59,506 bases of DNA from an uncultured Alistipes sp. (GTDB lineage Bacteria; Bacteroidota; Bacteroidia; Bacteroidales; Rikenellaceae): positions 1 through 59,506 of the forward strand of contig CALUJN010000057.1 of assembly GCA_944320985.1 (NCBI GenBank), read 5' to 3'. Positions 1-8,038 of this stretch are shown here, in pieces (position 1 is the first letter of the stretch; each line of letters starts with the position of its first letter). The notes below the pieces were generated by a model. That model worked only from the letters and a program-made list of their open reading frames with translations. It was not told the DNA's origin and searched no databases. A program made the translations under genes and the position numbers.

Positions 1-220
1 GGCCGTTGACGATCAGCTGGCTCTTCTCGACATTGTAGTCGATCTCGCCCTTGAACTGGCCGTGCATCGTGTCGTATTTCAGCATGTAAGCCAGGTAATC
101 TACCGGGCAGAGGTCGTTGATACCTACGATCTCATACTTGTCAGTCTGCGTGCAGGCAGCACGGAAAACCATACGGCCGATACGACCGAAGCCGTTGATA
201 CCGATTTTGATAGTTGCCAT
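1..220 (-). CDS. gap: Glyceraldehyde-3-phosphate dehydrogenase, N-terminal part (cut by window edge)
   Basis: Cytoplasmic glycolytic/gluconeogenic enzyme that oxidises glyceraldehyde-3-phosphate to 1,3-bisphosphoglycerate with NAD. Only the first 73 residues lie in the window. They contain the classic NAD-binding start [10 protein letters not shown] (residues 7-16), followed by the NDL segment and the MLKYDTMHG segment seen in all class I GAPDHs. The ATG at 218-220 is chosen because the family motif starts directly after it and a good promoter lies 50-80 bp upstream. The catalytic cysteine lies outside the window. Confidence 0.95.
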   Translation of the reverse strand, partial: MATIKIGINGFGRIGRMVFRAACTQTDKYEIVGINDLCPVDYLAYMLKYDTMHGQFKGEIDYNVEKSQLIVNG

Positions 221-271
221 AATGTTTTGAATTATTTGTTAATAAAACCTTGCGTTATTTTTTTCACAGCG

Positions 272-303
272 CAAAAGTACATACTTTAAATATTATACGC
301 AAA
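272..303 (-). promoter_or_regulatory. Bacteroidetes-type promoter of gap
   Basis: On the minus strand, TACTTTTG (272-279) matches the -7 consensus TAnnTTTG, and TTTG (300-303) lies 20 bp upstream as the -33 element. The leader to the gap ATG would be about 45 nt. Confidence 0.7.
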
Positions 304-428
304 TAAAAATTTAATTTTTTTACTATCACCTGCCGGCCCGCTTCCGATCACCTCGCATGTCGCCATGCCGACAGCGCTCCGGAGCTTCGTTCCGCCCATC
401 CGCCGAGCGGTCGTCGAAGGCCTTCGCC

Positions 429-541
429 GCTCTTCACGTCCCCGGCTCTTCACGCTCCCAGCCCTTCACACTCTCCAGCTCTTCACACTCTCCAGCCCCT
501 TCTCGCTCCCGGCCCTTCTCGCTCCCGGCCCTTCACTCCCC
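429..541. repeat. Degenerate 16-17 bp tandem array, 3' of the MlaF-like gene
   Basis: About seven imperfect copies of a unit resembling CTCTTCACGCTCCCAGC lie head to tail and end at a C-run just before the stop codon of the ATP-binding gene at 549. The minus strand, which is the sense strand of that gene, is purine-rich. No reading frame is conserved across units (the period is not a multiple of 3) and no hairpin stands out. Together with 304-428, which looks empty, it fills the gap between gap and the ABC genes. Confidence 0.7.
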
Positions 542-548
542 CCCCCGG

Positions 549-1304
549 CTATCTGGCTGCGGCTTTCGCACGCTTGGCCATGGCCGACGCGAAGACGAAT
601 TCGTTCAGCTCCCGGTTCTCGGCATGGAGGATCTCCTCTTTGGTCCCCTCCCACCATTTGCGGCCATCGTGGATATACACAATTTTCTCGCCGATCTCCA
701 TCACCGAATTCATGTCGTGGGTGTTGATGATCGTCGTCATGCCGTATTCGTGGGTGATCTCGTGGATCAGATTGTCGATGACGATCGAGGTCTGCGGATC
801 CAGGCCCGAATTGGGCTCGTCGCAGAACAGGTAGCGCGGATTCATCACGATGGCCCGCGCAATGGCCACCCGCTTGATCATACCGCCCGAAAGTTCGGCC
901 GGATAGAGGTGATTGGCATTCTCCAGCCGCACGCGACGCAGGCAGAAATCCACCCGCTCGAGCTTTTCACGCTCGCTCTGCTGCGTGAAGAGATCGAGGG
1001 GCAGTTTGACGTTCTCCTCGACGGTCGACGAATCCAGCAGCGCTCCACCCTGAAAGATCATGCCGAGGTCCTTGCGGATGGCCTTGCGCTCCCGGAAGCC
1101 GAGTCGGGAAAAGTTCACCTCGTCGTACCACACATCCCCCGAATCGGGTTCGTGAAGACCGACGAGCGTCTTCAACAGCACGGTCTTGCCCGAGCCGCTG
1201 CGTCCGATGATGAGGTTCGTCTTCCCGGTTTCGAACTCCACCGAGATGTCGTTCAGCACCACCCGCCCGTCAAACGACTTGACGATATGTTCGGCACGTA
1301 TCAT
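549..1304 (-). CDS. ABC transporter ATP-binding protein, MlaF family
   Basis: ATPase of a lipid-trafficking ABC importer/exporter (MlaFE type) at the inner membrane, 251 aa. Visible motifs are Walker A GRSGSGKT (residues 34-41), Q-loop Gln85, signature LSGGM (138-142), Walker B YLFCDEP (about 158-164) and a switch His in NTHDMNS. The signature LSGGMIKR is the form typical of the Mla/MCE-associated ATPases. Its ATG overlaps the stop of the upstream permease gene in an ATGA, so the two are translationally coupled. No MCE-domain (MlaD) gene lies beside it in this window. The exact lipid cargo cannot be read from sequence. Confidence 0.9.
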   Translation of the reverse strand: MIRAEHIVKSFDGRVVLNDISVEFETGKTNLIIGRSGSGKTVLLKTLVGLHEPDSGDVWYDEVNFSRLGFRERKAIRKDLGMIFQGGALLDSSTVEENVKLPLDLFTQQSEREKLERVDFCLRRVRLENANHLYPAELSGGMIKRVAIARAIVMNPRYLFCDEPNSGLDPQTSIVIDNLIHEITHEYGMTTIINTHDMNSVMEIGEKIVYIHDGRKWWEGTKEEILHAENRELNEFVFASAMAKRAKAAAR

Positions 1305-2044
1305 ATCAGCAGTACTTGTGTCAGTATCAGGTCGAAGAGCAGAATCACCACGCAGCTCACCACCACGGCCCGCGTCGAGGCCACACCGACCGCCAGCGAA
1401 TTGCCGCGGGCGTTGTAGCCGAAGAAGGCCGAGATCGAGGTGATGATGTAGGCGAAGAAGACCGTCTTGATGAGCGTATAGGTGATCGAGTAGGGGCGGA
1501 AATCCATCAGCAGGCCCTCGACATAGTCGGCCGGGATCATGATGCCCGTGGCGGCGGAGATGAGCCATCCGCCGATGATACCGATCAGGATCGAGAGGAT
1601 CGTCAGGAAGGGGAAGAAGATCATCGCGGCGATGATCTTCGGCAGGATGAGGTACGAGGCCGAGTTGACCCCCATGATCTCCAGGGCGTCGATCTGCTCG
1701 GTGATCCGCATCGTGCCGATCTCGGAGGCGATGCTCGAACCGACCTTGCCGGCCAGGATCAGCGCCACGACCGCCGAGGAGAACTCCAGGATCATCGTCT
1801 CGCGCGTGGCGTAGCCGATGAGCGACTGCGGGATGAAGGGCGATTCAAGGTTGATCGACATCTGCAGGGTGATCACCGCGCCGATGAAGATCGAAATGAT
1901 GGCCGTCAGTCCGATCGAGTTGACACCCAGCGCATCCATCTCGAAGATGATCCGCCGACGGTAGATCGCAGCCTTCTCGGGACGGGAAAAGACCTTCCCC
2001 ATCAAGATGAAATAGCGCCCTATGAGTCCGAAAACCCGTAACAT
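1301..2044 (-). CDS. ABC transporter permease, MlaE family
   Basis: Polytopic inner-membrane protein, 247 aa, that pairs with the downstream ATPase to move phospholipid-like substrates between inner and outer membrane. The family pattern is visible: an amphipathic N-terminus, about five hydrophobic segments, and the conserved middle region GKVGSSIASEIGTMRITEQ (residues about 110-128), the MlaE hallmark that couples to the ATPase. The ATG at 2042-2044 was chosen over an in-frame upstream extension, because the extension is antisense-like low-quality sequence and overlaps the preceding gene. The DUF4834 gene ends 1 bp upstream, so the three genes form one operon. Confidence 0.9.
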   Translation of the reverse strand: MLRVFGLIGRYFILMGKVFSRPEKAAIYRRRIIFEMDALGVNSIGLTAIISIFIGAVITLQMSINLESPFIPQSLIGYATRETMILEFSSAVVALILAGKVGSSIASEIGTMRITEQIDALEIMGVNSASYLILPKIIAAMIFFPFLTILSILIGIIGGWLISAATGIMIPADYVEGLLMDFRPYSITYTLIKTVFFAYIITSISAFFGYNARGNSLAVGVASTRAVVVSCVVILLFDLILTQVLLI

Positions 2045-2045
2045 G

Positions 2046-2453
2046 TCAGTTCTTCTCCTCTTCGAAATCGATATAATCGCCCACGTCCTTCGAGACGCGT
2101 TTCTCGGGGGCACCGGGCGTTTTGTGCACCCGCACTTCCCCCTCGCGGCCTGCGCCCCGAGGCTCCTCGCGCGTAAAAGGCGAGCCGAAGCCCCCTGCAC
2201 CCTGCCGGGCGTCGAAGCCGCCGCCGAACTGCTCCTCCATCTGCTTGCGGGCCCGGTAGATCCGCCAGCGGAAAAGCAGCATCAGCACCACAATCAAAAG
2301 AATCAGTCCCATCAGAAAATAAAGTATGAAGAGGGCGATGCCCTTCAGCAGGGCCGGAGCCCCCACCGCCAATACCAGAATGACAAGCGTCGTGAGCGGA
2401 TTGCGCTGCACGAAACCCACCACCGAATCGATGATCGCCATCAAGAAATTCAT
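2046..2453 (-). CDS. DUF4834 family membrane protein
   Basis: Small protein of 135 aa with two closely spaced hydrophobic stretches (about residues 20-65), a basic RWRIYRARKQ patch and a glycine- and charge-rich cytoplasmic tail ending in DYIDFEEE. This is the layout of the Bacteroidetes-only DUF4834 family, whose function is unknown. It is the first gene of an operon with the MlaE/MlaF-like genes and has its own promoter. A link to lipid transport is suggested only by position. Confidence 0.75.
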   Translation of the reverse strand: MNFLMAIIDSVVGFVQRNPLTTLVILVLAVGAPALLKGIALFILYFLMGLILLIVVLMLLFRWRIYRARKQMEEQFGGGFDARQGAGGFGSPFTREEPRGAGREGEVRVHKTPGAPEKRVSKDVGDYIDFEEEKN

Positions 2454-2554
2454 TCCTTTTCCGGTTTTCCTGTTTTACCGCATCCTCCGCAAAGAGCGTG
2501 CAAGCCCCCGGTCCAGCCAGTCCCTGTCAAGCCCCGTCGGGAAGATTATCTTTG

Positions 2555-2584
2555 CAAAGGTAGCGAAAATTATGCGTATTTCAA
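2555..2584 (-). promoter_or_regulatory. Promoter of the DUF4834-mlaE-mlaF operon
   Basis: Minus-strand TACCTTTG (2555-2562) with TTG (2582-2584) 19 bp upstream fits the Bacteroidetes consensus. It gives a leader of about 95 nt. Confidence 0.6.
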
Positions 2585-2594
2585 TTAAATGTCG

Positions 2595-2602
2595 TAAATT
2601 TG
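2595..2602 (+). promoter_or_regulatory. Possible -7 element of purB
   Basis: TAAATTTG lies 28 bp before the purB ATG. A TTG at the right distance upstream is not visible, so only the -7 half is supported. Confidence 0.35.
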
Positions 2603-2630
2603 GTGCTCGAAAACAAATCTCATCCCAAAT

Positions 2631-3980
2631 ATGTTAACGCCTCTGACTGCCATCTCGCCCGTCGACGGACGCTACCGTAACAAAACGGAAAAACTGGCGG
2701 ATTATTTTTCCGAACAGGCCCTGATTCGCTACCGAATCCGTGTCGAAGTAGAGTATTTCATCTCGCTGTGCGAACTTCCGCTGCCGCAACTGGCCGGCAT
2801 CGACCCTGCAAAATTCGCCGAACTGCGCAGGCTCTACGCCGATTTCTCAACCGCCGACGCCGAACGCGTCAAGGAGATCGAAGCGGTCACGAACCACGAC
2901 GTCAAGGCCGTCGAATACATCATCAAGGAGAAGATGGACGCCCTGGGGCTTGCCGCCTACAAGGAGTTCGTCCATTTCGGCCTCACGTCGCAGGACATCA
3001 ACAACACGGCCATCCCCCTCTCGCTCAAGGAGGCCATGACGGGTGTCTACTACCCGGCCGTCGAGGAGGTACGCGACAAACTGGACTTCTTCGCCCGCGA
3101 GTGGCGCACGATCCCGATGCTGGCCCGCACGCACGGACAACCCGCTTCGCCCACGTCGCTCGGCAAGGAGTTTTCGGTATTCGTCGAGCGACTCGAGAAG
3201 CAGCTGGTCATGTTGCACGATATCGCCGTTCCTGCCAAGTTCGGAGGGGCCACGGGCAACTTCAACGCCCACCACGCCGCCTATCCCGAGATCGACTGGG
3301 TGGCTTTCGCCAACCGCTTCGTCAACGAAAAACTGGGACTCTGCCGCTCGCAGTACACCACGCAGATCGAACACTATGACAACCTGGCGGCGATCTTCGA
3401 CAACATGAAGCGCATCGACACCATCCTGATCGACCTCTCGCGCGACATGTGGACCTACATTTCGATGGAGTACTTCAAGCAGCAGATCAAGGCCGGCGAG
3501 GTCGGATCGAGCGCCATGCCCCACAAGGTCAACCCGATCGATTTCGAGAACGCCGAGGGCAACTTCGGCATCGCCAATGCCCTCTTCGAGCACCTCTCGT
3601 CGAAACTCCCCGTCTCGCGTCTGCAGCGCGACCTCACCGACTCGACCGTGCTGCGCAACGTCGGCGTACCGGTAGCCCACGCCGTCATCGCCCTGCAATC
3701 GCTGATGAAGGGGCTTGGCAAGATAATCCTCAACCGCGAGGCGCTGGAGCACGACCTGGAGCAGAACTGGGCCGTCGTGGCCGAGGGCATTCAGACGATT
3801 CTGCGCCGCGAAGGCTACCCGAAGCCCTACGAGGCGCTGAAGGCACTCACTCGCACCAACACCCACATCACGCGCGAGGCGATCGCCGCGTTCATCGAGA
3901 CGCTCAACGTCTCCGAGGAGGTGAAACAGGAGCTGCGCGCCCTCTCACCCTCGACCTACACGGGCGTCTTCCGCTGCTAA
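2631..3980 (+). CDS. purB: Adenylosuccinate lyase
   Basis: Cytoplasmic purine-biosynthesis enzyme that removes fumarate from SAICAR and from adenylosuccinate; 449 aa, the usual size for the E. coli-like PurB branch. It has the N-terminal SPVDGRY motif, the ARTHGQPA motif that carries a catalytic histidine, and the fumarase/aspartase superfamily signature GSSAMPHKVNP at about residues 291-301 with the mobile catalytic serine loop. It is transcribed divergently from the lipid-transporter operon; a small DUF3784 gene follows 12 bp later. Confidence 0.95.
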   Translation: MLTPLTAISPVDGRYRNKTEKLADYFSEQALIRYRIRVEVEYFISLCELPLPQLAGIDPAKFAELRRLYADFSTADAERVKEIEAVTNHDVKAVEYIIKEKMDALGLAAYKEFVHFGLTSQDINNTAIPLSLKEAMTGVYYPAVEEVRDKLDFFAREWRTIPMLARTHGQPASPTSLGKEFSVFVERLEKQLVMLHDIAVPAKFGGATGNFNAHHAAYPEIDWVAFANRFVNEKLGLCRSQYTTQIEHYDNLAAIFDNMKRIDTILIDLSRDMWTYISMEYFKQQIKAGEVGSSAMPHKVNPIDFENAEGNFGIANALFEHLSSKLPVSRLQRDLTDSTVLRNVGVPVAHAVIALQSLMKGLGKIILNREALEHDLEQNWAVVAEGIQTILRREGYPKPYEALKALTRTNTHITREAIAAFIETLNVSEEVKQELRALSPSTYTGVFRC

Positions 3981-3992
3981 CGCCTCCGGACC

Positions 3993-4334
3993 ATGAACTG
4001 CGACCTGATCGTTTTCGGAGCACTCTTTCTGCTCCTCATCGGAATGGGCGGATTGCTGCTCACGGGCCGCGGGGCCTGGCTGATTGCCGGCTACAACACA
4101 ATGCCGAAGAAGGAACGGGAGCGTTACGACAAACGGGCTCTGTGCTGCTTCATGGGCAAGTTGATGTTCTTCTGCGCCGCCTGTCTGCTCCTGATGGGGG
4201 CCGACGAGGTGTGGCCCGGACGGGGATTGTGGCTCGCGGGAACGATCTGGCTGGTGATCGGAGCGGTCGGAGCGGTGATCTACGCCAATACGGGCGGACG
4301 GTTCCTGAAGAAAAACGGCCCGAAGGAGCCTTGA
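3993..4334 (+). CDS. DUF3784-like small membrane protein
   Basis: 113 aa with three predicted membrane segments (about residues 5-25, 50-70 and 77-97). Between the first two is a conserved-looking stretch AGYNTMPKKERERYDKRAL that is typical of DUF3784 proteins in Firmicutes and Bacteroidetes. Function is unknown. It starts 12 bp after purB and is probably cotranscribed with it, ending at the strong hairpin at 4452-4484. Confidence 0.75.
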   Translation: MNCDLIVFGALFLLLIGMGGLLLTGRGAWLIAGYNTMPKKERERYDKRALCCFMGKLMFFCAACLLLMGADEVWPGRGLWLAGTIWLVIGAVGAVIYANTGGRFLKKNGPKEP

Positions 4335-4451
4335 AACGCAAGAGTTCTTGAAGAAGAGGCCCGACACCGGGAGAAAAATTTCCACAGGGGAGGGGCTGAG
4401 AAGCGCCCCGCAGATCGGCATATATACAACAGGCCCAAGAATACCCCGAAA

Positions 4452-4492
4452 GAGCCGCCGACGGATTTGATCCGTCGGCGGCTCCTGTTTTG
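4452..4492 (+). terminator. Strong intrinsic-type terminator after purB-DUF3784
   Basis: A perfect 15-bp stem (4452-4466 with 4470-4484) with a 3-nt loop is followed by CTGTTTTGG. Confidence 0.7.
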
Positions 4493-4634
4493 GCACGCAC
4501 TTTGCCCTTTTCTGAATCAGCTGCGGGTCAGCAACCGCAGTGAGGTTTCTTCATTTATTTAAGTTTGGGTTAGTAGTTTAGGAGGGCAATCCTCCGAAGG
4601 CAGCAGGCAATCGCGAGATTCCCTGCTGTTTTTG
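4493..4634 (+). ncRNA. Candidate small structured RNA
   Basis: This stretch has no ORF but has three stacked hairpins: CTGCGG/CCGCAG (4521-4540), GGAGG/CCTCC (4581-4595), and a 4601-4628 stem of 7+4 bp (one C/C mismatch) capped by a GCGA tetraloop and followed by TTTTTG. A -7-like TAAGTTTG sits at 4560-4567 without a clear -33, so the transcript could begin near 4573 and be about 60 nt long. I do not recognise a named RNA family. Confidence 0.35.
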
Positions 4635-4654
4635 TGTATGGACCGCACGCTCCC

Positions 4655-4836
4655 CCGAAAAGGGCACTTCTACCGTCCTCTTTCACCTCCGGTCCCGCTC
4701 CGGCTCCCGGCCTCTGCCCGGTTCCGCCCCTCCCCGGCCTTCGCCGTCCTTCTTGCCATCTCCACTCCGCCCTTCACCAGCTCTTCGCCAATCCGCGTGT
4801 CACCTACCGGATCCCGGCACCCTGCGACCTCCGTCC
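4655..4836. repeat. C/T-rich low-complexity tract 3' of the TonB receptor gene
   Basis: The plus strand is a series of loosely repeated CTCCGGC/CCCGGC/CTTC blocks ending at the receptor stop codon. In the sense of the receptor gene it is purine-rich. The period is less regular than in the other arrays of this window. No gene or hairpin is evident. Confidence 0.45.
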
Positions 4837-7230
4837 TTAAAACTCGATCGTCACCCCAAGCGTCGGGAGCAGCGTACCGCTCACCTGCTCAAGAGGCTTC
4901 ATCCTGTACTTCTGCTGTTCGACCGGAGCCTCCGGGTTCTCGATTTCGCCGGTCGACATCCAGACGTCGGGCGAACGGTATTTGCTCACCGTGACGTTCT
5001 GCAGGTCGATGTAGAAGCCCAGCATGAAGCGTTTGAAATAGAAGACCTTGTCCAGTCGGATGTCGAGCTGGGCAAAGGCATCGAGGCGTTCGGCGTTGTA
5101 ACGGCCGTAATCGTAATAGGGGCGTCCCTGGGCATCCCAGGCCGTGACGAGCGAAGACTTGACCAGATCGTAGGGCGTATAGGGAGCTCCGCCCACCGCG
5201 CTCAGTTTGGCCCCGAAACTCCAGTTGCGCGGGAAGTCGTAGGTTCCGCTCAGATTCACCACAAAGCGGTTGTCCCAGGCCGAGGCGATCCACGGCGCCG
5301 AGGTATCGTTCCGGTACTCCGAACGATAGAGCGTTACCGATCCCACAACGTTGACCTTTCCGGGAATCTGCCACCGTGCCATCGCCTCCACTCCGTAGGC
5401 GCGCCCCTGGGCCGAGGAGATCAGCGCCTCGTTACCCACCGTGCCGTAATCGGCCCCCTTGCACGAGAGCGGGATCCCGTCGGCAAGCGACAAAGGCACA
5501 TCCCCGTAACGCTTGTAGAAAGCCTCGAGCGTCACGATCAGCCGGTCCCGATGGCGCCAGTCAAAGCCGGCGCTGACGGTCCCGACACGCATGTATTCCA
5601 GCGAGCGATTCACGAGGCGGTCCTCCTCCTTGAAGCCCAGCGCCGTATAGGGAGGCAGCTGGTAGTAGAGCCCGGCACTGCCGCTGACCGACCACGCCTC
5701 GCTCAACGCATAGGAGACCGAGGCCCGGGGCGAAAGCTGCCGCCAGAAACGGGCCATGTGCTCCGAATAGTCGCAGCCGTCGGTACGCAATCCTGCCGAA
5801 GCGGTCAAGCGCTTGTCCCGGGAGGCGTACTCCGCCGAGACAAAAGCCCCCCAACCGAAAATACCCAGACGGGTATGATAGTCGGAGAGCATCGATTGAT
5901 CGGCTACGTAGAGCCGTTGGAACGTTCCGTTCGTATAGCCGGACCAGGTCAGTTCGACCCCTTCGCGCAGGGTCCAGCAACCGAGATAGGTGCGGTTTTC
6001 GCCGCGCAACGTGCTCTTCTGCTCGACGGAACGCAGACGAAGTGTCAGATTCTCCTCCGAGGAGGAGTCGTTGTTGCGGTATTTCAGATTGCGGTTGTTC
6101 AGGTAGTTGTGGCTCAGCGTCACGGTCTGCACGTGGCGGCCGGCATAGTGACGCCACACGGCGCCAACCGTAAAGGTCTCCTGCTGGATACGGGGCAGAT
6201 AGCTCAACAGATATTGGGCATCCTCCCCCTCTTCGTCGACGTTGAGTTTCATGTTGTCGATGCCAGCCAGAGCCAGAACGGTCAGCTCGTCCCGTTCCGT
6301 GAGGCGGCTCTTGACCTTCACCTGCCCGTCGATGTAGTTCGGCAGGAAGGGAAGACCAAGCATTTTGAACAGCAGCTGCAGGTAGGATTGCCGCAACGAA
6401 AAAAGACAGGTCGTCTTTTCTCCGATATGCCCGCTGCCGCTCACGCCCACCTCCGAGGCTCCCAGCGTCGCCTTGAAAGTCTGCTTTTCGGGGTTGCCGT
6501 CACGCAGCCGGAAGTCCAGCACGGAGCTCAAGGCCCCGGCCCGATCCGCCGGAAAGGCGCCCGTATAGAAGCTGATCTCCCGCACCAGATCGGCATTGAC
6601 GATACTTACCGGACCGCCCGTTGCCCCCTGCGTCGCGAAGTGATTGATGTTCGGAATCTCGACACCATCCATATAGAATTTGTTCTCCGAAGGTCCGCCT
6701 CCGCGCACGATCAGGTCGTTGCGGTAGCCGACGGGCGAAAAGGAGACCCCCGGATAGGAGCGCACGATGCGCGAAACGTCGCGGTTCGACCCGGGGCTCT
6801 TCTCGATCTCCTGCAATCCGATAACCTTCAGACTCACGGGGCTCTCGGCCGTTACGCGGAAGGGGGTTGGGCGCACCGTCACGGCTTCGACCTGTGTAGC
6901 ATCCTCATCGAGTTCGACCTCGATGAAGGGTGTGGCCGCCGAGACCATATATTCAGGAGTGGTCTGACTCTTGTAGCCCACCGATGAAACGGTCAGACGC
7001 CAGATTCCGGGCTTGATGTGCTCGAGCCGGAAACGACCCAGCGAGTCGGTCGAAACACCCGTCCGCTCCTGCCCGGCCAGCACCACTGCAGCATAAGGTA
7101 TGGGTTCACGGCTCAGCCGGTCAATCACCCGGCCGCTGACCGGATAGGTATTCGACCGAGCCCTCAAACCGGGAGGTGTCAGCACGAGCAGCATCGTCAA
7201 GAAATACAAAAAATTAACTCTCAACTTCAT
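4837..7230 (-). CDS. TonB-dependent outer-membrane receptor with N-terminal carboxypeptidase-regulatory-like domain
   Basis: Outer-membrane active transporter powered by TonB, 797 aa. The order is: signal peptide (about 1-26), carboxypeptidase-regulatory-like domain (about 30-110, SGRVIDRLSREPIPYAAV), TonB-dependent plug (about 115-225, with FYMDGVEIPNINHF and the VRGGGPSENK segment), then a 22-strand barrel ending in the terminal aromatic (GVTIEF). An ATG at 7230 is preferred to a TTG 12 bp upstream because the signal peptide then starts MKLR. No SusD-like partner is adjacent, so the substrate is not predictable. Such solo receptors often take up metals, siderophores or peptides. Confidence 0.9.
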   Translation of the reverse strand: MKLRVNFLYFLTMLLVLTPPGLRARSNTYPVSGRVIDRLSREPIPYAAVVLAGQERTGVSTDSLGRFRLEHIKPGIWRLTVSSVGYKSQTTPEYMVSAATPFIEVELDEDATQVEAVTVRPTPFRVTAESPVSLKVIGLQEIEKSPGSNRDVSRIVRSYPGVSFSPVGYRNDLIVRGGGPSENKFYMDGVEIPNINHFATQGATGGPVSIVNADLVREISFYTGAFPADRAGALSSVLDFRLRDGNPEKQTFKATLGASEVGVSGSGHIGEKTTCLFSLRQSYLQLLFKMLGLPFLPNYIDGQVKVKSRLTERDELTVLALAGIDNMKLNVDEEGEDAQYLLSYLPRIQQETFTVGAVWRHYAGRHVQTVTLSHNYLNNRNLKYRNNDSSSEENLTLRLRSVEQKSTLRGENRTYLGCWTLREGVELTWSGYTNGTFQRLYVADQSMLSDYHTRLGIFGWGAFVSAEYASRDKRLTASAGLRTDGCDYSEHMARFWRQLSPRASVSYALSEAWSVSGSAGLYYQLPPYTALGFKEEDRLVNRSLEYMRVGTVSAGFDWRHRDRLIVTLEAFYKRYGDVPLSLADGIPLSCKGADYGTVGNEALISSAQGRAYGVEAMARWQIPGKVNVVGSVTLYRSEYRNDTSAPWIASAWDNRFVVNLSGTYDFPRNWSFGAKLSAVGGAPYTPYDLVKSSLVTAWDAQGRPYYDYGRYNAERLDAFAQLDIRLDKVFYFKRFMLGFYIDLQNVTVSKYRSPDVWMSTGEIENPEAPVEQQKYRMKPLEQVSGTLLPTLGVTIEF

Positions 7231-7277
7231 TTCATCAAGCAAAAAACGCTACGAAAAACCACAAGAATCGGGCAAAA

Positions 7278-7304
7278 ACAAAAACCACCCCGCAAAAGAG
7301 GTGG
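7278..7304 (-). terminator. Terminator after the tRNA cluster
   Basis: On the minus strand the stem CCACCTC/GGGGTGG (7285-7304) is followed by a TTTTTGTTTTT tract. It lies between the last tRNA and the receptor gene. Confidence 0.55.
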
Positions 7305-7308
7305 CGAT

Positions 7309-7386
7309 TGGTGGGAGCTGAGGGATTCGAACCCCCGACCCTCTGCTTGTAAGGCAGACGCTCTGAACCAGCTGAGCTAAGTTCCC
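7309..7386 (-). tRNA. tRNA-Val (anticodon TAC), with an A-C mismatch in the acceptor stem
   Basis: Full cloverleaf with CTTACAA anticodon loop and encoded CCA (7309-7311). It is almost identical to the copy at 7590-7664. Its acceptor 5' strand reads GGGAACT against AGCTCCC, so position 5 is A opposite C68. The other copy has GGGAGCT and pairs perfectly. Confidence 0.93.
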
Positions 7387-7466
7387 GAAAACTCTCCCTT
7401 GCGGGAAAGTGGGTAATATGAAGACGGCCCTGCGGCCGAAAGGGGCCGCACGCCATCGCGGCGGCC

Positions 7467-7544
7467 TGGTGGGAACAAGCGGATTTGAACCGCTGACCTC
7501 CTGCCTGTCAAGCAGGCGCTCTGAACCAACTGAGCTATGCTCCC
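7467..7544 (-). tRNA. tRNA-Val (anticodon GAC)
   Basis: Cloverleaf with anticodon loop TTGACAG, acceptor GGGAGCA paired with TGTTCCC (one G-T) and encoded CCA. It reads GUC/GUU codons. Confidence 0.92.
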
Positions 7545-7589
7545 TTCACAAAAAAACCACCTGCATTGCTGTAAGTGGTCGATACCTTG

Positions 7590-7664
7590 TGGGAGCTGAG
7601 GGATTCGAACCCCCGACCCTCTGCTTGTAAGGCAGACGCTCTGAACCAGCTGAGCTAAGCTCCC
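7590..7664 (-). tRNA. tRNA-Val (anticodon TAC), second copy
   Basis: Perfect 7-bp acceptor stem GGGAGCT/AGCTCCC and anticodon loop CTTACAA. The three bases after the discriminator read CAA rather than CCA, so the CCA end must be added by the CCA-adding enzyme, unlike in the two tRNAs downstream in the transcript. Confidence 0.93.
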
Positions 7665-7836
7665 CTAAAAAATGGCTTGGGACTGCAAAGGCTATCTTTC
7701 GATTGCATCGACGACCCGGACCGTTCAACGAATCACGCCGCACCGTTTCCGGCTACGGGTTTTCCTGTATTCCCATCTTGGACCGCCCCTTGCAGGCGTT
7801 TTGGAAAGAACCTTATACGCAACCCTCGCGCATCTG

Positions 7837-7910
7837 CGCCTGAACAAGGACTTGAACCTAGGACCCCATGATTAACAGTCATGTGCTCTAACCAACTGAG
7901 CTATTCAGGC
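7837..7910 (-). tRNA. tRNA-Asn (anticodon GTT)
   Basis: Acceptor GCCTGAA/TTCAGGC, anticodon loop CTGTTAA and TTCAAGT T-loop. One T-T mismatch lies in the T-stem. It is the first gene of the tRNA transcript. CCA is not fully encoded. Confidence 0.92.
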
Positions 7911-7944
7911 ATTCGATCACGGATGTTTTACCGTTTTCGTGGTG

Positions 7945-7976
7945 CAAATGTATAGCAAATTTTCATTCCTGCAAAA
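7945..7976 (-). promoter_or_regulatory. Promoter of the tRNA cluster
   Basis: Minus-strand TACATTTG (7945-7952), with TTTTG (7972-7976) 19 bp upstream. It lies 35 bp ahead of tRNA-Asn, so all four tRNAs can be read from it. Confidence 0.7.
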
Positions 7977-8004
7977 TTTTCATCTATTTTTTTTGCAAAA
8001 AAAG

Positions 8005-8012
8005 TATCTTTG
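8005..8012 (+). promoter_or_regulatory. Probable -7 element for the DUF1573 gene
   Basis: TATCTTTG lies 27 bp ahead of the ATG. The expected -33 position holds only an AT-rich run. Confidence 0.45.
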
Positions 8013-8038
8013 CAAAACCTCATCAACGCGAAACAACC

